A stretch of 64,000 bases of DNA from Ditylenchus dipsaci. Its lineage: Eukaryota > Nematoda > Chromadorea > Rhabditida > Anguinidae. The stretch covers positions 96,386 through 160,385 of the forward strand of contig SADC01000936.1 of NCBI GenBank assembly GCA_004194705.1, written 5' to 3'. The notes below the pieces were generated by a model. It did no database searches and was not told where the DNA came from. It worked only from the letters and a program-made list of their open reading frames with translations. This document shows, one piece after another, positions 11,560 to 23,830 of the stretch. The position numbers and the translations under genes were made by a program. Positions within the stretch are counted from its first letter, which is position 1. Every line of letters begins with the position of its first letter.

Positions 11560-12050
11560 CCCTTGAGGAATTGAAATATTTTTTTGAGAGAATATTTTTT
11601 TATGAGAAAGTCTTCAGGAATGTTTTTTTATCGTATTCAGCAGGAAGAAGTAGCTTAGAACGTCTTTTTCGATCACTTTTCAAAATTTTAGGGATCGAGG
11701 GTAAACAGTATGAGTACCGGCTCGGGTGATACTTGCATAACCCCCTCCCCCATTCAACTTTTTAAAAAATGTTGCCAAACACCTGCGACTCGAAATCACT
11801 TCAAGAGTCCTAAAAAGCATTATTTTAAAGTTTTAGAGTTTTGGGAATGAAGTACCCTCACCCTAAAAGTACTCTTTTTGACCATTTTAAGGCTATATTT
11901 GGTGGAAAAGAACCAAAACAGGGCCATTTTTGTGTAAAAAACAAGATATTGAACACAGTTTTGAATACTTGCACCTAAAATACCGGGGCATAAAAAAGAC
12001 TCTTGTCTGTTAATTTTTTATACATCCAACAGTTACTTTTAATGACTTTT
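11560..12050. other. no gene or clear repeat seen
   Basis: AT-rich sequence between two repeats. I see no splice-flanked coding exon, structured RNA or clean inverted repeat. Confidence 0.4.
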
Positions 12051-12063
12051 GTTTGAGGCCATA

Positions 12064-12328
12064 TACCGTAAAACCTCTATTAAACGGACAACCTCCAATA
12101 AACGGACACCCTATAATAAACGGGCACTCTCAAGGACCTATATCTCAGCGCAAAAAAAAATTTCTGCAAATCTGTTTTTCGCGTTTTCTTGATCACCTCG
12201 ATCTTAGTTGATTCCGCGTTTTAGATTTTTTTGAGTACCCAAAAATCTCAAAATCAAAATATTTTTTTTTTCGATTTTTAGGGTTGAAAATTAAACGGGC
12301 ATGCCCGTTTAATAGAGGTTATACGGTA
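12064..12328. mobile_element. TACCGTA-type MITE
   Basis: Ends TACCGTAAAACCTCTATTAA and TTAATAGAGGTTATACGGTA. Here the word on both arms is TTAAACGG(G/A), a variant absent from the other family members except the copy at 63087. Core AAGGACCTATATCTCAGCGC present. Confidence 0.85.
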
Positions 12329-12893
12329 GACGATATTACTCTATAGGGCTCCGCGGCAAAAAGTGCTTGGTCTCCTGTTGTTTTTTTACATCAAATTTTT
12401 GAAAAAGTGCTTATTCTCCCTGTTGTCTTTTTGTCGTTTTCAATTTGTTTTTTTGTACAAAGTTATGAGCTAAAACAAGCAAGCAAGAAAAACAAAATAA
12501 AAACACTTAATTTAAAACTTGTTCGGATAAAAAGGGACAAAGCACATTTTTCTTGCCGGGGAGCCTTATAAAGTAGTAAACCCAAGATATGTGGGTGTGA
12601 ACATTTTGACAACACTTCCTTCGGTATTTCATTGTTATCGAATTTTTTTTTTCGATAAGAAAAGTGTCAATTTTACTTTTCGACGTGTTTGACACCCGTG
12701 ATTCATTTCATGTTAATTTTGTCGTTTCTAGACTAAAGTGTCAAGAACCGTTTACCACGCTTTTAGAGAAAGTGTGGGTTTGATCAAGTGGTCTAACTGA
12801 ATCTCCAACGTAAATTAATTTGTAGGCCTTGTAATATATCAAAGACAAAGGCAATAACTGAAATACGCTCCAAATTGCTCAGTTCTCATTTTT

Positions 12894-13118
12894 TCAATTA
12901 TAAGTGCAAAAACTAATTGCACCATTGTGTTCAGCGCAAATTTTTGAGTCAGAATCGTCAGTAATCACAGTAATCAGATTACATTTTGCAGAATATAAAA
13001 CAATATCTTGGCTCTTTGTATTATAAACAAAGCAAATACAGAATGTGAGTTTTGATATGAACAGCTCAAACACAGACAATAACAACAATAAGCAAAAATA
13101 CAAATAATACAACATCAT
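12894..13118 (-). CDS. possible small secreted cysteine-containing protein, 74 aa
   Basis: A single uninterrupted frame from two adjacent ATGs at 13118 to a stop at 12894. Residues 1-20 (MMLYYLYFCLLLLLSVFELF) are strongly hydrophobic, as in a signal peptide or signal anchor. The remaining ~54 residues have five cysteines and acidic and polar stretches, ending AHNG-like/ISFCTYN. No family is recognised. It sits immediately downstream of the F-box/LRR gene on the same strand. There is no intron and no flanking regulatory signal I trust. It could be a chance ORF in AT-rich DNA, where hydrophobic codons are common; the ordered signal-then-polar pattern is the only argument for it. Confidence 0.35.
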   Translation of the reverse strand: MMLYYLYFCLLLLLSVFELFISKLTFCICFVYNTKSQDIVLYSAKCNLITVITDDSDSKICAEHNGAISFCTYN

Positions 13119-13143
13119 ATATCGATTTTGACAAATTTTTCAT

Positions 13144-16100
13144 TTATTTCAATGTTCTCATAATATGTTTTTCTTTTTTAGCTACAGTCGACGCTCTTAC
13201 TCAGGACACCCCCCACTTAGGACAGAAGTTCGTTCCCACCTCGAGTCCGACACTTTTTTAGCTCTTTTTTTTAAATTTTTTCTAATTCTGTTTTGACAGT
13301 CTGGTCCCAAATATCGCAAGGATTCCGATTTTCCCGATCATTTTTTAAAAGCCCTAAATTTTTTGCTCTGTAAAAGCAAAAGCTCTTATTTAGGACAGGC
13401 TCTATCGAAAATACCTGTTTTTTAAATAGAGTTTTGGCTTTTTTAGAGCAAAAACACGGTGATTTTAGAAAACGATCCGCAAAATCAGAATCCTTGCAAT
13501 ATTTGGGACCAGACTGTCAAAACAGAACTAGCAAAGGTATTAAAAACTTAAGGTAAAAAAAGTGTCAAACCCGGTAAGTTGGCCGGTCCCTTGGGTGTCC
13601 TAAGTAAAAGCGTCGACTGTATGTTGTTCAAACGATCAGTAAGTTTCTGGAGTGTTTTTTCAGTCAAATTCGGACATCCAGAAATTTTGAGTGATCGAAG
13701 TAACTTGCACTCATTCAGCAAGTACATTATAGATTTGTCTGTGACGCGTTTACATTCAAGCAAAGTTAGGCTCTAAAACTGTAACTATACGAAAGCTTAA
13801 ATTATTTGTAATAAATTTTTGATATTTCTTCTCTCTTCATTTTTTTGTCAAAAAATGGAAAAAATCAATTTTCGAAAAATAAATCCAACCATAATACATT
13901 ATTAAAAAATTTACATGTAATTTATCATTATTTAGGGCAATTGCAATAACCGTATTATCCTTGACATGCCAAACACCATTAAGATGCAGTTCAGTGAGTT
14001 TCTGTAGATTAGCCAAGTAACGAGGTCCTTGCTCAGAGTAGTGCTGGCCATTAATGTCATCCTCAATGAGGGTTAGGCTTTTCAAAGCACTACATTTGCC
14101 AATGTCTTCAAAAAAAGAATCTGTTAGAAAGGTGTCGAATTCCAGTTTGAGATGATAAAGTTGTTCTAGACGAGGGAAACTAGTAAATGGAACTCCTAAC
14201 CTGACTCCAAAGTCTAATGTTTTCAAACTGAAAAGTTGAATTAATCATTTTTTAAGTTTCGTTCGCCCATTTTGAAACACCTGAGGATGTGCAAATTTCT
14301 AACCATATTGACTGCTAGTGCAGTAACGAGGTCCTTGCTCAGAGTGTAGGCAGTCCTGCCTGAGGTACTGGACATCACATATCTGTTATCGTATCACCCC
14401 TGAAAAGGTCACCGAGGGTCCTTTCACTCGAACCACCACTATTCGTATGAATTTGTAATCGATTTTCATATTTTTGGGTAGAAATCTAAAATCGAGAACG
14501 GAGAATCCGTAGAGCTTGTAAGCAGGGTTGTTAACCCTTCAATGAAGATCTTCATTGAGGATGAAGATGAGGATGAAGATCTTCATTATTTTTCGATTTT
14601 ATTGAAGATTGAACATTGAGGATGAAGGAGCAAAAATCTTGTATTGAGGATTGAGAATGAGGATGAAGGAGCAAAAAATCTTGTATTGAAGATTGAGGAT
14701 GAAGGAGAAAAATCTTGTATTGAGGATTGAAGATTGAGGATGAAGGAGAAATTTTTGCTTTATTGAGGATTGAAGATCTTCGATCTTCAGTGGAGATGAT
14801 CCCAAGTTTGGAGTCAAAGGTGAAGCCGAAGACGCCTGGAATGCCGGATCACCCCAAGTCGAAAGAAGAGGAAGCCAGGCCCTCGTCCAGTCAAAGGCTT
14901 TCCGGGTTACCAACACTCTACTGGTAGGAATTTCTGGGGTTTTGTTGGTAATTCTATCATGGATGGTCATTTAGATGCCGAAGCTCACCCGTCTGGCAAT
15001 ATCTCTACTGGCTACTCCTGCGACGTCTGGGCTGTGGAAGGTGCGTTCTCTGTGCTCGGCTACACACCAAAGGATCCAAGATCAACACTGGGCGGAAGCA
15101 TGCGAAGATGAAGGTGATACTAACCTACAACAGTGCGCTTATTGACATCTGACCCTTTTGTTCTTTGGTTGATTGGCATTTTGTTAAATAAAATTTATTG
15201 AAGTGAAAGTCTACATTATTTTTCGATTTTATTGAAGTTTGAAGACCGAGGATGAAGGAGCAAAAATCTTGTATTGAAGATTGAGGATGAGGATGAAGGA
15301 GCAAAAAATCTTGTATTGAGGATTGAAGATTGAGGATGAAGGAGAATTTTTTTTTATTGAGGATTGAAGATGAAGGCTTCAAAAATTTTTTGGCTTTAAC
15401 AACCCTGCTTGTAAGTTGTTGAAAAAACGCAATAAACAGCAATTAGAAATTTTCGCTCTGGGCTGAGATGCAGATTCTCGAAGTCAGGGTTGTTTTGTAG
15501 GGCACGGGACCGTCTAAATTGCACCCTGAACCCCGATATGGCGAAAACTCTGCGGGAGAAGATTTCAGGCGAGGAAATCCCGCGGAGAAAAATTACTCGG
15601 GACACGATCGCGCGGGAAAAAATTCCACGGAATTTGAACCTTACCACTAGAGAAAACCCCAATTCTGACATCGGATTCGTGTTCAGCATGTTTGATTGCA
15701 GATTAACATTTTTTAAATATGAGCTTGAGCCATATTTTCAAATTCCTCTTGAGACAAAAAACATTTAAAAAAATATTCTATTTTTCCAATTTGACTACGA
15801 GTTCTAGATTTGTAGGTCGCTTGGTATGAAATCGACCATGCTGAACGAGAATTCGGTGTCAGAATTCAGGTTTTCCATAGCAGAAACGTCAAGAATGGAA
15901 ATCCCGCGAATTTTTTCCTTGCTCGTACCAACCCTCCCCCCCTCCCACTCGATTGCACTTCGCACCCCCAATTTTCGCCTTGGTCCCCCAAGGCAAATAT
16001 TTTGGTCCAATTTTTTTTTGTAAAATATGGTATTGGAAATGACTTTTAAATAAATTTTAATCATTTGAAAGTCAATTGAGAATAAAGGACAGAAAAAATT

Positions 16101-18443
16101 GACCAAATATTTAGCATGGGGAACCAAGGCAACTTTATTATTTTCACTTGAATGATATGGGTTTTGAATATAAGTACTTGCACCAACATCAAAAAAAACG
16201 TATATACAACAAAAGTTTAACCTTTTCAGTTTTGACAGCACATTAAATAAGAAATTTGAGCCAATGTCGTCGTTTCCACACACACCATCCAACTCTAGAT
16301 TCAAATGCTCCATGTTATGACATTTTAAACCAATTTGACGAAGCATTTTAATGTCTATATTGTCACATTGAAATAGACTAAATCTTTTAAGAGTTGATGG
16401 TAAATGCTCAAGGAATTGTTCAAAGGTCATTGTAGCTTAAGTCAAGAGATTCCAGTGAAGTGCAAGACAGGAAAAAAGCAGTTAATTTCACCTTTCGAAA
16501 TAAATTGTTATTTCGAAATTTTTAAAAAATGAAGACTACCTTGAACAAAGAGTGACTAAAAGATGCACCTTTGAGCGTCTTGAATCTCCTAGAAACTTGA
16601 CTGAGCTGATTGCTGTTCATACAAATGCTTGACATAATAATATAATCTAGTTGGTTAGCAGGTATTTTGCTCAAAACAATTTGCCAGCACTGTCTGTAGT
16701 CGATGTAAAGAAATTTAAATCAACAAATTTCAAAGAAAGATAGCACTTTTCCATGAGAGAGGTAAGCTAAAATTCAATGGCAATCTGTGCCGGAAATAAG
16801 CATTGCGCCTTATATGAAAATAGGAGAACAACTCCTATATTGGGTTCCGATTTCTGAACTTGCCCCCTGTTGTTTTTTTCCGAAAAAATGTTTTTTGAGT
16901 TCTAAAATTTATTTCTTGTTTTTTGAGTTCTAAAAAAATCGGTTCAGAGAAACAGAAAAATGTGGAAAATTTTGAAAATTTTCAAATTCGCAAGTACATA
17001 TCTCGACAGTCATAGGTCAAATATAGTTTCGCACCTTTTTCTTGTATATTTTAGCTCACGACGCTCACAATAGTGTATAAACCGTGTGATATTTATTCTT
17101 CTCTGCTGAGCAGCAGTTGTTATCTGAAAATTTACAGAATTCGAAAAAATACCGAATATCACGTGTTTTTTCAAAAGATGTGTTGAATGTGGTATTGCAG
17201 TTTTAACGCATCAAATTTTCGAAAAATAACATTGTTTATAAAGTGAATTTTCCTTTTATTGTTGAATTTGTGAAGTCAGTCATAATGACCGAAATGTTCA
17301 AAATTGTCAAAATCAGCTAAAGTGCCCGAAGAAGGGCGGAAAGTAAAGGGTTCAGTATTAGCAAAAACCCAAATCAGCTACCTGGCGTCAGCCAACAAGG
17401 GTCGCGAAGCGGCAGCTGCGGGAGTAACCTTGCTATCTGCGTAAGCCGACAAGGGAGGCGAAGCGGCCAGGTGTGGGAATAACTTTTCTACCTATAATTT
17501 TAGCTATACCTACACCCATACCTTTAGCTATACCTATACCTATTCTATAATTATACCTATACCTAAACCTATACCTATATTTATTTGCCTCGCATAACAC
17601 TCTACATACGCATAGTCCCATAGTACCAAAATCGGTTCTATAATCGGACAGAAAATTAGTCCGGAAATCCGTTTAATTTCCGGTTTTTATTTAGGCTTTT
17701 GTTGTCTTAGTCTTTGTCCTCATCAAAGGCTTTCAGTGCTAAAATACAACTATAATATGGTTCTAAAATTGTCTTTTCTTCTTTTTTCTATCCCTGTTTT
17801 TCACTGTATAAGAAATTCATGTTGTAATGGTCAAAATAGTAGGTTGCGAACCCACTGAGCTACGCTGTATCGAATCGTGTTAAATATCGTATTAAATGTA
17901 CGAGACCCATGCGGAATCGAACTTGCGACTGCGCCGATTTGTTTTAATGTTCAAAATAGTAGGTTCTTATTTATTAATCGCATTAATCGTATATAACAAT
18001 TTATGACAACAAAAATTTATGAAACTTTAAACGGTTTTTTGGGCGATTTTTATGGATGTAGGGAAAATTTTAGAGTGCGCATCATAATTGATAAATTAAC
18101 GGTAATAACATTTTTGGTCAAAGCTTGCCTTTTTGCTTCCTTTATCGGCAAACCAAATATTGCAAGCCTTTGCGCATTCCAATTCACTTGAAAAGGTTTC
18201 AAATTTAGGCGATGAAAGATGAGGTGCACAATATAATGAGTCAAAATTGCTCCAAATATGATTAAGCGCAATTTGTATCCATCTACGACATATAATATCT
18301 AATTTCATTAAATTAGCTACATCGAGCATTTGGAAAACAGACACCTGAAAACATTTATTGTAGAGAAAAGAAATTTCATGACTATTGAAAATTACCAATA
18401 TTTCAGTAGGTATTGCTACTATTTTTCGTTTAAGCAAAACCAT
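13144..18443 (-). CDS. F-box/leucine-rich-repeat protein (FBXL type)
   Basis: Minus strand, ATG at 18443. Exons: 18443-18396, 18344 to about 18100 (3' edge unresolved), 16693-16540, 16491-16222, 14227-13915, 13772-13622 plus, across a transposon, 13182-13144. Joins are in phase where I could test them. The first two exons give an F-box, IPTEIL then VSVFQMLDVANLMKLDIICR with RRWIQIA, the usual substrate-adaptor module that binds SKP1 in SCF ubiquitin ligases. Later exons hold LRRs of the FBXL cysteine type: LESLDLSYND, LKSLKTLDFG, LQKLTELHLNGV, and SLTLLECKRVTDKSIM with LKISGCPNLTEKTLQKL. The role (substrate recognition by the LRR) is inferred from the family. One extra base near 16430 breaks the frame between LSYND and EQFLE. 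Intron 16221-14228 holds a hAT element. The last exon is interrupted by a Tigger MITE; removing it leaves a frame ending at TAA 13144. Confidence 0.7.
13185..13619. mobile_element. Tigger-type MITE inside the last F-box/LRR exon
   Basis: Ends CAGTCGACGCTCTTACTCAG and CTAAGTAAAAGCGTCGACTG, flanked by TA at 13183-13184 and 13620-13621. It carries the family block GTTCGTTCCCACCTCGAGTC and a central inverted AGCTCTTATTTAGGACAGG echo of its ends. Confidence 0.9.
14523..15407. mobile_element. hAT-type MITE with GAGGATGAAG words and a captured GC-richer segment
   Basis: Ends CAGGGTTGTTAA and TTAACAACCCTG flanked by a perfect 8-bp duplication CTTGTAAG (14515-14522 and 15408-15415), the hAT hallmark. 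Both flanks of the interior are made of reiterated GATTGAGGATGAAGGAGC-type words. Between two direct copies of TTATTTTTCGATTTTATTGA (14587 and 15218) lies a GC-richer segment (about 14790-15120) with codon-like structure in more than one frame and no recognised family. The segment looks captured. Confidence 0.85.
16694..18095. other. intron space of the F-box/LRR gene; one microsatellite
   Basis: About 1.4 kb between the second and third F-box/LRR exons. At 17490-17582 there is a degenerate (TATACC)n tract, and around 17330-17480 a short direct repeat (AAGGG-CGAAGCGGC). I see no exon; a missing exon here could explain the unmatched phase. Confidence 0.4.
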
Positions 18444-19104
18444 ATTTGTGTTTTATTAATGTAGCTTTTTGATCAAGCAAGCGCAGCTTTAACAAGTGCA
18501 GCTTGTAGTTGAAATCGTAGACTTTGAATTTCTGTATTGACGTATCCACAGACTTTTGTTCAAAGAAATAAATAGTTCAAGTGTTTTTCTGTTAAATTGA
18601 AAAGTCTGATGTGTGGTTTGACATTGAGGAATTGATTGACTGGTCCTACGACTAATTGCCATCGAAAATTGATAAAGCTAAAGTAAATCATCAATCTTTA
18701 ATAAATGTTGTTTCGTCACCAAAGAAATAAATTCAAAATTGGATATACCTTATTTTCTCTAACTGCTCTTTCGAGACACAATAGCTCAATATCGAACATT
18801 AAGTGCTACTCGAAAAAGCTACTCGAAAACAACCTCTTTCTTGCGCCCAAATCTCAAAGTCTTTTGTCAAAGTGAATCGCCAGTCTAGTCTGAAATATAG
18901 CATGGATTCTGATTTTGCCTGTCGTTCGTCCAAAATACTTAAATTCGGTTTTAGGGTTTAAAGAAAAATCATAACTGAGTTTCAGACCAAAACCTACTGA
19001 GATACCTGGATTTTTTTTGGTAAATCGTGCACTTTCTTGATGAGAACTGCACATTTGGAAAAACTTTTAGGTGCATCCGAAAACTGAATTACATGAAAGT
19101 ATTT
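18444..19104. other. intergenic, nothing recognised
   Basis: Region upstream of the F-box/LRR start. It must hold that gene's promoter, but I recognise no motif, RNA or repeat. Confidence 0.4.
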
Positions 19105-19372
19105 TATGGTAGTCCAAATATTAGGTCGTTTCATGGATACGTTCGCTTTTTTCAAATAAAATAATTGTGACATCGTATTATTTTTAATTTTGACGATTTT
19201 TCAAAAGTTTACGTATAATTTTGTAACCAAGATTGTAAGCTTCAAAATAGGAAGTCGACTTTCAAAAAGTTGTCAAAAAACTTTATAGAAAAAACACAAT
19301 GCCACAAAAATTTCATTTGAAAAAAAGCGAACGCATTTATGACATGACCTAATATTTGGACTATCATGAAAT
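19105..19372. mobile_element. foldback MITE
   Basis: Arms TAGTCCAAATATTAGGTCGT ... GCGAACGC- and the complement GACCTAATATTTGGACTATC, each next to GTTCGCTTTTTTCAAAT. Interior is AT-rich and non-coding. Superfamily not assigned. Confidence 0.6.
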
Positions 19373-20724
19373 TAATTTTATGTGTAACTTCGAAAAGTTA
19401 TCATTTATAAAAAAGAGGCTTTGATATTCCGTTTAGTACCTCAAAATTTGATCGACTACAAATTTTGGATACTGAAAATTTTACCAGGTGGATTAGGCAA
19501 TTTAGCTAGCTCGGTTATTTGGTCCCCTTTTAACGCAAACTCGGAAACCTGATTTTGATGAACCCTTGAATTTTAGTCCTCTTAAATTTTTCGACAACAA
19601 GCATTCATTTTTTTCTTTTTTTTAAATGATGACTTTGTGTTTACTTTTCATATCCTTCTACTATAAAAAATTCACATCAAATAATTAAATTCTTTAAAAA
19701 TCACTTTATTGAAACCAGATTTTATATGAAATTTCACGACTATACCGATTTTGTATTAATTTCTTTTGTGTCGTAGTTTTGTCAAAGACAATAGGAAAGT
19801 CACGGTTACTGGAAAGCCTTCTTCGAAGCACCAATCGGCATCATTGTATTTCTTTTTAAGTGAATCATCCTGGCTATCTTTTAAGAGTATAGATTCCATA
19901 ATTTCATTTGTGACGTAATTTTTAGCAAGTTTGTTGATGTTGCAAGCAGACACATTGATGTCTTCTAGATTGCTCACAACAATCTCGTATTGACAGTGCC
20001 TATTCTGGTGTTCAAAGCTCTGAATAATATTAACTATAATTTGTTTAAATAAATTGAATTCACAAACCTCAAAAAGAGTCCTGATGAATACATCTAATGG
20101 TTCCACAATAAATAAATGTTGGTCTTGAAAAGCTTTGGTCTCGTCCCCACATTGTTAATTTCTAACCAATTTAGCAGGCTTTCCAAGGAAAGATAATGTA
20201 GAGGATCAATTTTTGTACGATACTCGAATTTTACAGCTCGGCTGTTGAAAAATTCAAAATTCAACCAATGGCTTATGTATAGAGAATTGGGAAATGTGAA
20301 GGCTGGAGTTGTGGAACAAGTTCATCCAACATTCTTCGACTCGATAATAAATGAGGAATATCGATAGGACACTGAGAAACCAGTGAGAAATGAATTTTCT
20401 GAAACTGATTTTTTAAGAAAAATGTAATGTGCTATCAAAAAAGCAGTAGAATTTTAAAATAATCGGTGTGTAAGCTCTCCCTATTCGTTGAGAGAAAAAG
20501 CTAGCGGAATATTTTTCGGCCAAAAGTTTTTAAACTAACAAAAAAGGTTGAAAGGCCAAAAGCTGATGGTGAGACCGGCAGCTACTGGTGCGGAATTTCA
20601 TGGAAAATTCAAATCTGCGAAACCTTTCTCAAAAAAGCCGGTTTGGCTCAAGATTTTGAACAATTTCGGAATAATGTCAAATGTGACTCGGGTATGTTCA
20701 GAAAATCACCTGGTATAAAAATTT

Positions 20725-21215
20725 TGGCTAAAGTACACAATCCCTGATTCGAAGATTCGAACATAGTTTTGTTTACTGGGGCCTACCGCATGAAGAAACT
20801 CTGCTATGCATACATTTTTCATGCATAACAGAGTCACTTTAGAGTGATTGGCGTCTAAGGTATGTGGGTGTGCGCATCTCAACTCCAAGCCCCCAAGCCC
20901 CCAAGCCCCCAAGCCCCAAGCCCCAAGCCCCCAAACCCACAAAAAGATGGAATTTGAACATAGTTTTGTTGACTGGGGCCTACCGCATAAAGAAACTCTG
21001 GTATGCATACATTTTTCATGCACCCAGAGCCACTTTCGAGTGATTTGTGTCTAAGGTATGTGGTGTGTGCATCTCAACTCCAAGTCTCCTCCATGCATCC
21101 ACAGTCATGCATCCAGGGCTCCCGAAGGGGTGCAGGGGGTTGAGAGTTAGAGATGCGCGCGCGCACTTACTTCAGACAACATTGATCAAAAACATGTATA
21201 GAGACTCTTTTCGCC
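20725..21215. repeat. two joined copies of the GCGCGCATCTC repeat with (CAAGCCCC)n tract
   Basis: CATACATTTTTCATGCAT, GAGTGATT and AAGGTATGTGGGTGTG modules occur twice. A minisatellite-like run of CCAAGCCC units lies at about 20885-20935. The second copy ends in GAGATGCGCGCGCGCACTTA. In the large intron of F-box copy A. Confidence 0.7.
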
Positions 21216-21854
21216 ACGTATCACATAAGCTAGTGAAATTTTAAAAAAACTTGTGTACATAACCTCTTGTCTGGACAATTTCCGATTTTTTTCGGAAATC
21301 TCCACAGTGTACAATTTTTGACTTCAGTCATAAATCGGTCTTTTCGCATATATAGTTTTTCTGTTCTGTCACTTGCTGTGTTTGAGAAAAAGATCTATTT
21401 TTAGAGAACTTACACTCTTTCCCACGCCAAATTCATAATAAAAGTCAAACACGCTAAGAATATTATTTTTTATGAAAAACACTGCAAAGGAGTGGATAAA
21501 ATAACAGTTACGTTAAAAAAAAACTGCTTGAAAAATTAATTTGAATTGTTTACCCTTTTTGCACCAGTTTTTGTGATACACCCTGTACACATGCATGATT
21601 TTTATAGCTTGATAGAAAGAAGTCTCTCACTTTACTCTTTGAAGAATTCATTTTTCTATAGTTTGAAGCATTTTTCAATGCAGTTTTAATTGCTCGTTTT
21701 ACAGATTCGGATAATCACCATCAGGCATTGGCGTGTTTAAAAGCCTGGGCGCTATGCCAACCTAGCTTGAGTTAATCTTTCATTTCAGCCAATCTGATTT
21801 GGCCAATGTAATACTTGAACGAACTGAGTTTTAGCCAACGTACGTTCACTTTTA

Positions 21855-22390
21855 GTCTGTAATATTTTTCACTGAGACATATTTAACAAAGCTTATGCTT
21901 GTTTAAAGTCCTGAATGTGCGATTAAAAGCGTAATTTTGGTTTTTACAAATTTTAGTTTTAGTTGTGAAAATTTCCATTAAAAAGTTGTGTTTTTGACAA
22001 GTTGTCAAGCAATTTGATTAAAATTTTGATTTATGGTAAAGCAATCTTTGAGTATCTTGGTTTCATGTTGCAGCACAGATTCAAGGCTACAAAATTTATC
22101 TTACAGAATTTATTTGGATGTAAGATTGTCAAAATATGGTCTTTAGAATTTTTTTTTTCAGAAAATGAGCTAAATTGGAAAAAAATGGAGAAAACCCGAA
22201 TTTTAGTCATTTGTCAAAAATGACACAACTTTTCAATGGACTTTATCACAATTGAAATCAAAATTTTGTAAAAACCAAAAAGACGTTTTCAATCGCACAT
22301 TCAGGGCTTCCAAACAAGCATAAGCTTTGTTGAATATGTCCGAGTGAAAAAAGTTTACAGAGTAAAACAATTTTAATTAAAAAATACCCT
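21855..22390. repeat. long inverted repeat, about 535 bp
   Basis: Arms around 21880-21960 (AACAAAGCTTATGCTTGTTT, AATGTGCGATTAAAAGCGTA) and 22250-22350 (complements AACAAGCATAAGCTTTGTTG, TTTTCAATCGCACATTCAGG). The middle has an open frame of about 73 codons, but its composition is not convincing as coding. Confidence 0.6.
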
Positions 22391-22776
22391 GTACTAAATG
22401 ATGAGAAAACTCATGGCGTCATTTTGACACCAAGTACAGTGATAGATATATATAAAACTGTAACAATCTATGCAAAATATGTGTAGCTTGAAAGGCAAAT
22501 TTTTTCTACCGGAGAAAACTATAATTGTCCAGCGTTGTTGATTTGTTTTTGAAACTGCTCGTGAATTTTTAAGGTCACTGTCAAATTGTCAAAAAAATAT
22601 TGTCGAAAGATTTTTGATCTTTGAATATTTATGAGAGCAAAATTTAAAAATTGACTGTGACTTTAGAATTTTAACAGCAGTTTTATGGACAAATCGACCA
22701 CGTCAAGCACGAATCCATTGTCAAAATTATCGCTTTACTGTTCAAAAAAAAAGGTTAGAGCAATTTGTCTTACAAC

Positions 22777-22938
22777 CAGTGTTTTCAAAAGTCACAGCAT
22801 AGTGTCAAAGTCATAAGCATAATTTTAAAGTCATAAGCATAATTACAGTCGAAATTCTAGTACAATTATGCCTATGACTTTGAAATTTTGCCAATGACTA
22901 TGACCTTGACACTATGCATATGACTTTTGAAATCACTG
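22777..22938. mobile_element. hAT-type MITE, 162 bp, with 8-bp target duplication
   Basis: CAGTGTTTTCAAAAGTCA at the left and TGACTTTTGAAATCACTG at the right, flanked by CTTACAAC on both sides (22769-22776 and 22939-22946). Nearly the whole interior is forward copies of AAAGTCATAAGCATA in the left half and reverse copies (TATGCCTATGACTTTG) in the right half. Confidence 0.9.
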
Positions 22939-23464
22939 CTTACAACCTACACATTGATTTTGCATAGACTGCTAGAGTTTAAAAACTCACAGTCAGACCT
23001 GTGCTCGTTGAAATTTTTACAGCTTTATCAAGCACTTACCTTGATTTCTTCTTCGTCGATGTTTTTTTTGTAAATAGATATATGTAAGAAACCAGCATTT
23101 TGCTTCTGCTGTAAAATAAGAAGATCTTCCAAGCTTTTGAATTCCCGTCGCAATAAGCTACTTTTAGAATATATAATAGTGGTTGGATTAGTGATTAGGT
23201 TTTCTCCCTGATCAACTGGTTTGTCGACCAGCACAGCATAGATCACTCGAACAGGATATTTCTTGAAAAAAGACTTGACAATATTTTAGATCTTTTGTTA
23301 ACTAGCTGAAGACAGTCTAATTCATTTCTGTTGCAAAAGCAAAAGATGTCTTTGAGACATCCAAAGGACTGTAAATGGAACATTGCTACCTAAAATGCAG
23401 AAAAATTTATCAAAAGAAGTATGCTCACCTCTTTGAATTCGTTCCTGACAATTAGAATTTTTTT

Positions 23465-23830
23465 ATGAATCATTGAACTTCTGTACGCATTTTTCAACTT
23501 GGTTTCTAACCAAACTACACCTAAATTAAATCTAGGCCTTGTTTTGTTAAAACAGAGTCTAAAAATTCGTACAGAAGTCTAATGCTTCGAAGAAAAAAAG
23601 TTTGAATTGGCAGGGATAAATTTAAACAGGCAAGCATGCCCACGCTACTAAGAATTGGTGCCCGTGAATTTAAAATTTTTCATAATCATTAAAACTTCTG
23701 TACGGGTTTTTCAACTAGTTTTCTAACAAACAATCCCCAGAATTAAATTTTAGGTATGGTTTTGTTAGAAACCAAGCTGAAAAATACGTACATAAGTTCA
23801 ATAATTATGGAAAAATTTGAATTCCCGGGC
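23465..23830. repeat. two inverted repeats of the GGTTTCTAACAAAA family
   Basis: Hairpins at about 23480-23575 and 23690-23800, each with ACTTCTGTACG, CAACTTGGTTTCTAACC-like arms and the complement. They explain most of the growth of intron 1 in F-box copy A. Relative at 9237. Confidence 0.6.

Noticed and set aside
15490..15768. Arg/Glu-rich plus-strand frame and its minus partner
   Set aside because: GC-rich CGCGGGA-type word sequence adjoining the hAT MITE; no splice signals, and both strands are open.
17490..17582. Telomeric repeat
   Set aside because: The tract is a degenerate TATACC microsatellite, interrupted and internal, not a TTAGGC/TTAGGG-type array.
20848..21054. Pro/Lys/Gln-rich frame
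   Set aside because: Product of the CCAAGCCC tandem tract inside a repeat.
22002..22223. 73-codon plus-strand frame
   Set aside because: It lies in the loop of a long inverted repeat, with no splice signals and AT-driven composition.
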